Position numbers and translations under genes: made by a program | Part shown: one piece after another, positions 14,965 to 16,307 of the stretch | How the letters are laid out: each line of letters begins with the position of its first letter | Numbering within the stretch: the stretch's first letter is position 1 | NCBI GenBank assembly: GCA_040880365.1 | Contig: JBBDIO010000209.1 | Span: 1-16,307, forward strand | DNA length: 16,307 nt | Direction: 5' to 3' | From: JBBDIO01 sp040880365 | Lineage (GTDB): Bacteria > Chloroflexota > Anaerolineae > Caldilineales > Caldilineaceae | The notes under the pieces: model-generated | What the model was told of the DNA's origin: nothing | Database searches by the model: none | The model's input: only the letters and a program-made list of their open reading frames with translations

Positions 14965-14993
14965 TTGGAAGCCCATTGGCCCGGTGCTATAAT
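14965..14993 (+). promoter_or_regulatory. Extended -10 sigma-70 promoter for lepB-deoC
   Basis: TTGGAA (14965-14970), a 17-base spacer ending in TGC, and a perfect TATAAT (14988-14993). Transcription would start near 15000. It is the best promoter match in the window. Confidence 0.72.
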
Positions 14994-15141
14994 TTTTGGG
15001 CGTTTGATATTTCTGCGTCTGATGGTTGCCCAGCCTGGATAGTGAACGGGTGCAGTCGGCGTATGCAACAATGACTTTTGATATTGCATCTTTATTGTTC
15101 TCGATGACAAAAATCGTGGCTTTGGCGAGTGAAAGTAAGTG

Positions 15142-15882
15142 ATGGCTATGGGACAACCTGTTACAGGACAGTCGGGCGTAGGACAAGCTGAAAATCGTGT
15201 GCGCACGACAGGCACGAACGACGCGGAACCGAATGCCGGCGTCTATCAGTTGCAGGCCGATGCATCTGCCGAACAGGGCGACGTGAATTCGGCGGATACC
15301 GGCGCGGAGGTGCGCCAACCCTCGCCGGGTTGGATGATGCTGCGGGAATTGGCAGAAACCATCATTCTCTCATTGGTGATTTTTCTGTTGATTCGGCAGG
15401 TTGTGCAAAACTACCGCATCGAGAGCCACTCTATGCAACCCAATTTTTATGAGGGCCAGTTCATTTTGGTGAACAAGCTCTCATTTCGATTGGGCGCGCC
15501 CGCGCGCGGCGATGTTATTGTGTTTCACAATCCTAGCAATGTGAACGAGGATTATATCAAACGGGTGATTGGTTTGCCGGGCGATACGGTGGAGATTCGC
15601 AATCAGGCGGTCTATATCAACGGCGAAGTGCTGGTGGAGGACTACGATCTGAATCTACTGCATCCGTCGACTGTCTATGGACCGCTGTTGCTGGAACCCA
15701 GCCATTTGTTTGTGATGGGTGATAATCGTCAGAATTCCAAAGATAGTCGTGATTTTGGCGCGCTTTCGGAGGATTTGGTGGTGGGTAAGGCCTGGCTGCA
15801 TGTTTGGCCCCTGGCGACTTTTGGCTGGGTAGATCATTATGATTTGGAGCCAGGTGGCAATGCGGCACAGGCTGTACCCTAG
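15142..15882 (+). CDS. lepB: Type I signal peptidase
   Basis: LepB removes signal peptides from exported proteins at the outer face of the membrane. With the ATG at 15142 the product has 246 residues; GTG 15139 and ATG 15148 are alternatives and no strong Shine-Dalgarno separates them. A disordered, Gln/Asp-rich N-terminus of about 60 residues precedes one membrane segment (about 72-88). Box B reads IESHSMQPNF with the catalytic Ser97; box D is DYIKRVIGLPGDTVEI with the general-base Lys140; box E is MGDNRQNSKDSRDFG. The Gly that often stands before the catalytic Ser is His96 here. deoC follows after 12 bases and is probably co-transcribed, although no functional link is known. Confidence 0.95.
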   Translation: MAMGQPVTGQSGVGQAENRVRTTGTNDAEPNAGVYQLQADASAEQGDVNSADTGAEVRQPSPGWMMLRELAETIILSLVIFLLIRQVVQNYRIESHSMQPNFYEGQFILVNKLSFRLGAPARGDVIVFHNPSNVNEDYIKRVIGLPGDTVEIRNQAVYINGEVLVEDYDLNLLHPSTVYGPLLLEPSHLFVMGDNRQNSKDSRDFGALSEDLVVGKAWLHVWPLATFGWVDHYDLEPGGNAAQAVP

Positions 15883-15894
15883 CAGGAACGTACT

Positions 15895-16307
15895 TTGCAG
15901 AAGTCAGTTGAGAAGATCGTGCAAGATGCGCAGGCGCGGCTCGCGACCTTTGCGTATACCGAACCGGAGGCCGCGATGTTGCCCCGCCTGACGGTGGCCC
16001 AAATTGCGGCGTTGATCGACCACACGGCCCTGAAGGCGGATACGGGCACAGAAAGAATTGAAAAGTTGTGTCGAGAAGCCGCCGACCATCACTTCGCGTC
16101 GGTCTGTGTGAATCCTACCTGGGTAGCCTTTTGTCATGCGCGCCTGGCAGAAAGCTCAATGGCAATCTGTACGGTGATTGGGTTCCCGCTGGGTGCGACG
16201 CTGACTGCGGTCAAGGTTTTTGAAACAAACGCGGTAACCGAAATGGGCGCCACCGAGGTTGATATGGTGTTGAACATTGGCGCGTTGCGCGATGGCGACT
16301 ATGCGTT
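15895..16307 (+). CDS. deoC: Deoxyribose-phosphate aldolase, N-terminal part, cut by window edge
   Basis: DeoC cleaves 2-deoxyribose 5-phosphate to glyceraldehyde 3-phosphate and acetaldehyde in deoxynucleoside breakdown. The visible 137 codons show IDHTALKADT, FASVCVNPTWV, CTVIGFPLGA and GATEVDMVLNIGALRDGDY, all hallmarks of the bacterial family; the Asp of EVDMV is part of the active site. The Schiff-base Lys lies beyond the window. Two starts are possible. TTG 15895 has AGGAA six bases upstream and leaves a 12-base gap after lepB. ATG 15976 has a stronger GGAGG (15966-15970) five bases upstream and gives the usual family N-terminus. I list the longer form because the extra codons keep the gene's codon bias and predict a helix, but the shorter one may be right. 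Confidence 0.9.
   Translation, partial: MQKSVEKIVQDAQARLATFAYTEPEAAMLPRLTVAQIAALIDHTALKADTGTERIEKLCREAADHHFASVCVNPTWVAFCHARLAESSMAICTVIGFPLGATLTAVKVFETNAVTEMGATEVDMVLNIGALRDGDYA

Larger units (their letters stand above)
14804..15138. other. Intergenic region between the AlbA_2-type gene and lepB
   Basis: These 335 bases hold no convincing gene. They contain a palindromic terminator (14887-14928), the lepB promoter (14965-14993) and a lepB leader of about 140 bases. The leader has two copies of TTTGATATT (near 15003 and 15077) with no recognised meaning. Confidence 0.6.

Noticed and set aside
14818..15042. Plus-strand open frame between the AlbA_2-type gene and lepB
   Set aside because: It runs through the palindromic terminator and the lepB promoter and resembles nothing.

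Overview
The window reads as a stretch of a moderately GC-rich bacterial chromosome, most likely a member of the Chloroflexota (Anaerolineae-like). This is an inference with three supports: a tandem set of SH3b lipoproteins with long Thr-Pro linkers, two polytopic GT-C/DUF2723-type membrane proteins with large C-terminal extracytoplasmic domains, and the style of the housekeeping proteins (long disordered N-termini on GyrA and LepB, an extended L9). No rRNA, tRNA, CRISPR array, insertion sequence or phage gene is visible. The genes sit on both strands and are closely packed.

Left part (1-6754, minus strand). This looks like one transcription unit, read right to left. It starts with a stand-alone response-regulator receiver (6754-6392). 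Three paralogous SH3b lipoproteins follow (6383-4944, 4944-3589, 3589-2666), joined by TGATG and TAATG stop/start overlaps. After a 73-base gap comes a polytopic GT39-like (PMT-superfamily) glycosyltransferase that runs off the left edge (2592-1). This is the least ordinary part of the window. It pairs Thr/Pro-rich surface lipoproteins with a membrane glycosyltransferase of the fold that includes protein O-mannosyltransferases, under a receiver-only regulator.

Middle (6755-10188). A 343-base divergent promoter region separates the receiver gene from rplI (ribosomal protein L9, plus strand), which ends in a clear intrinsic terminator. A convergent gene on the minus strand (9964-7826) encodes a DUF2723 membrane protein. 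Its predicted promoter would start the mRNA at the ATG itself. A 224-base divergent region then leads to gyrA.

Right part (10189-16307, plus strand). gyrA encodes a 1001-residue DNA gyrase A subunit with unusual acidic extensions at both ends, followed by a long hairpin. Next is an AlbA_2/ATPase/winged-helix putative regulator, preceded by a 13-base direct repeat and followed by a 38-base perfect palindrome that works well as a terminator. A strong extended -10 promoter then precedes lepB (type I signal peptidase), with deoC (deoxyribose-phosphate aldolase) 12 bases downstream and cut by the right edge.

The functional link within the window is partial. LepB, gyrase, L9 and DeoC are housekeeping genes. 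The lipoprotein/glycosyltransferase cluster is the accessory, cell-envelope module and the best candidate for an undescribed system.
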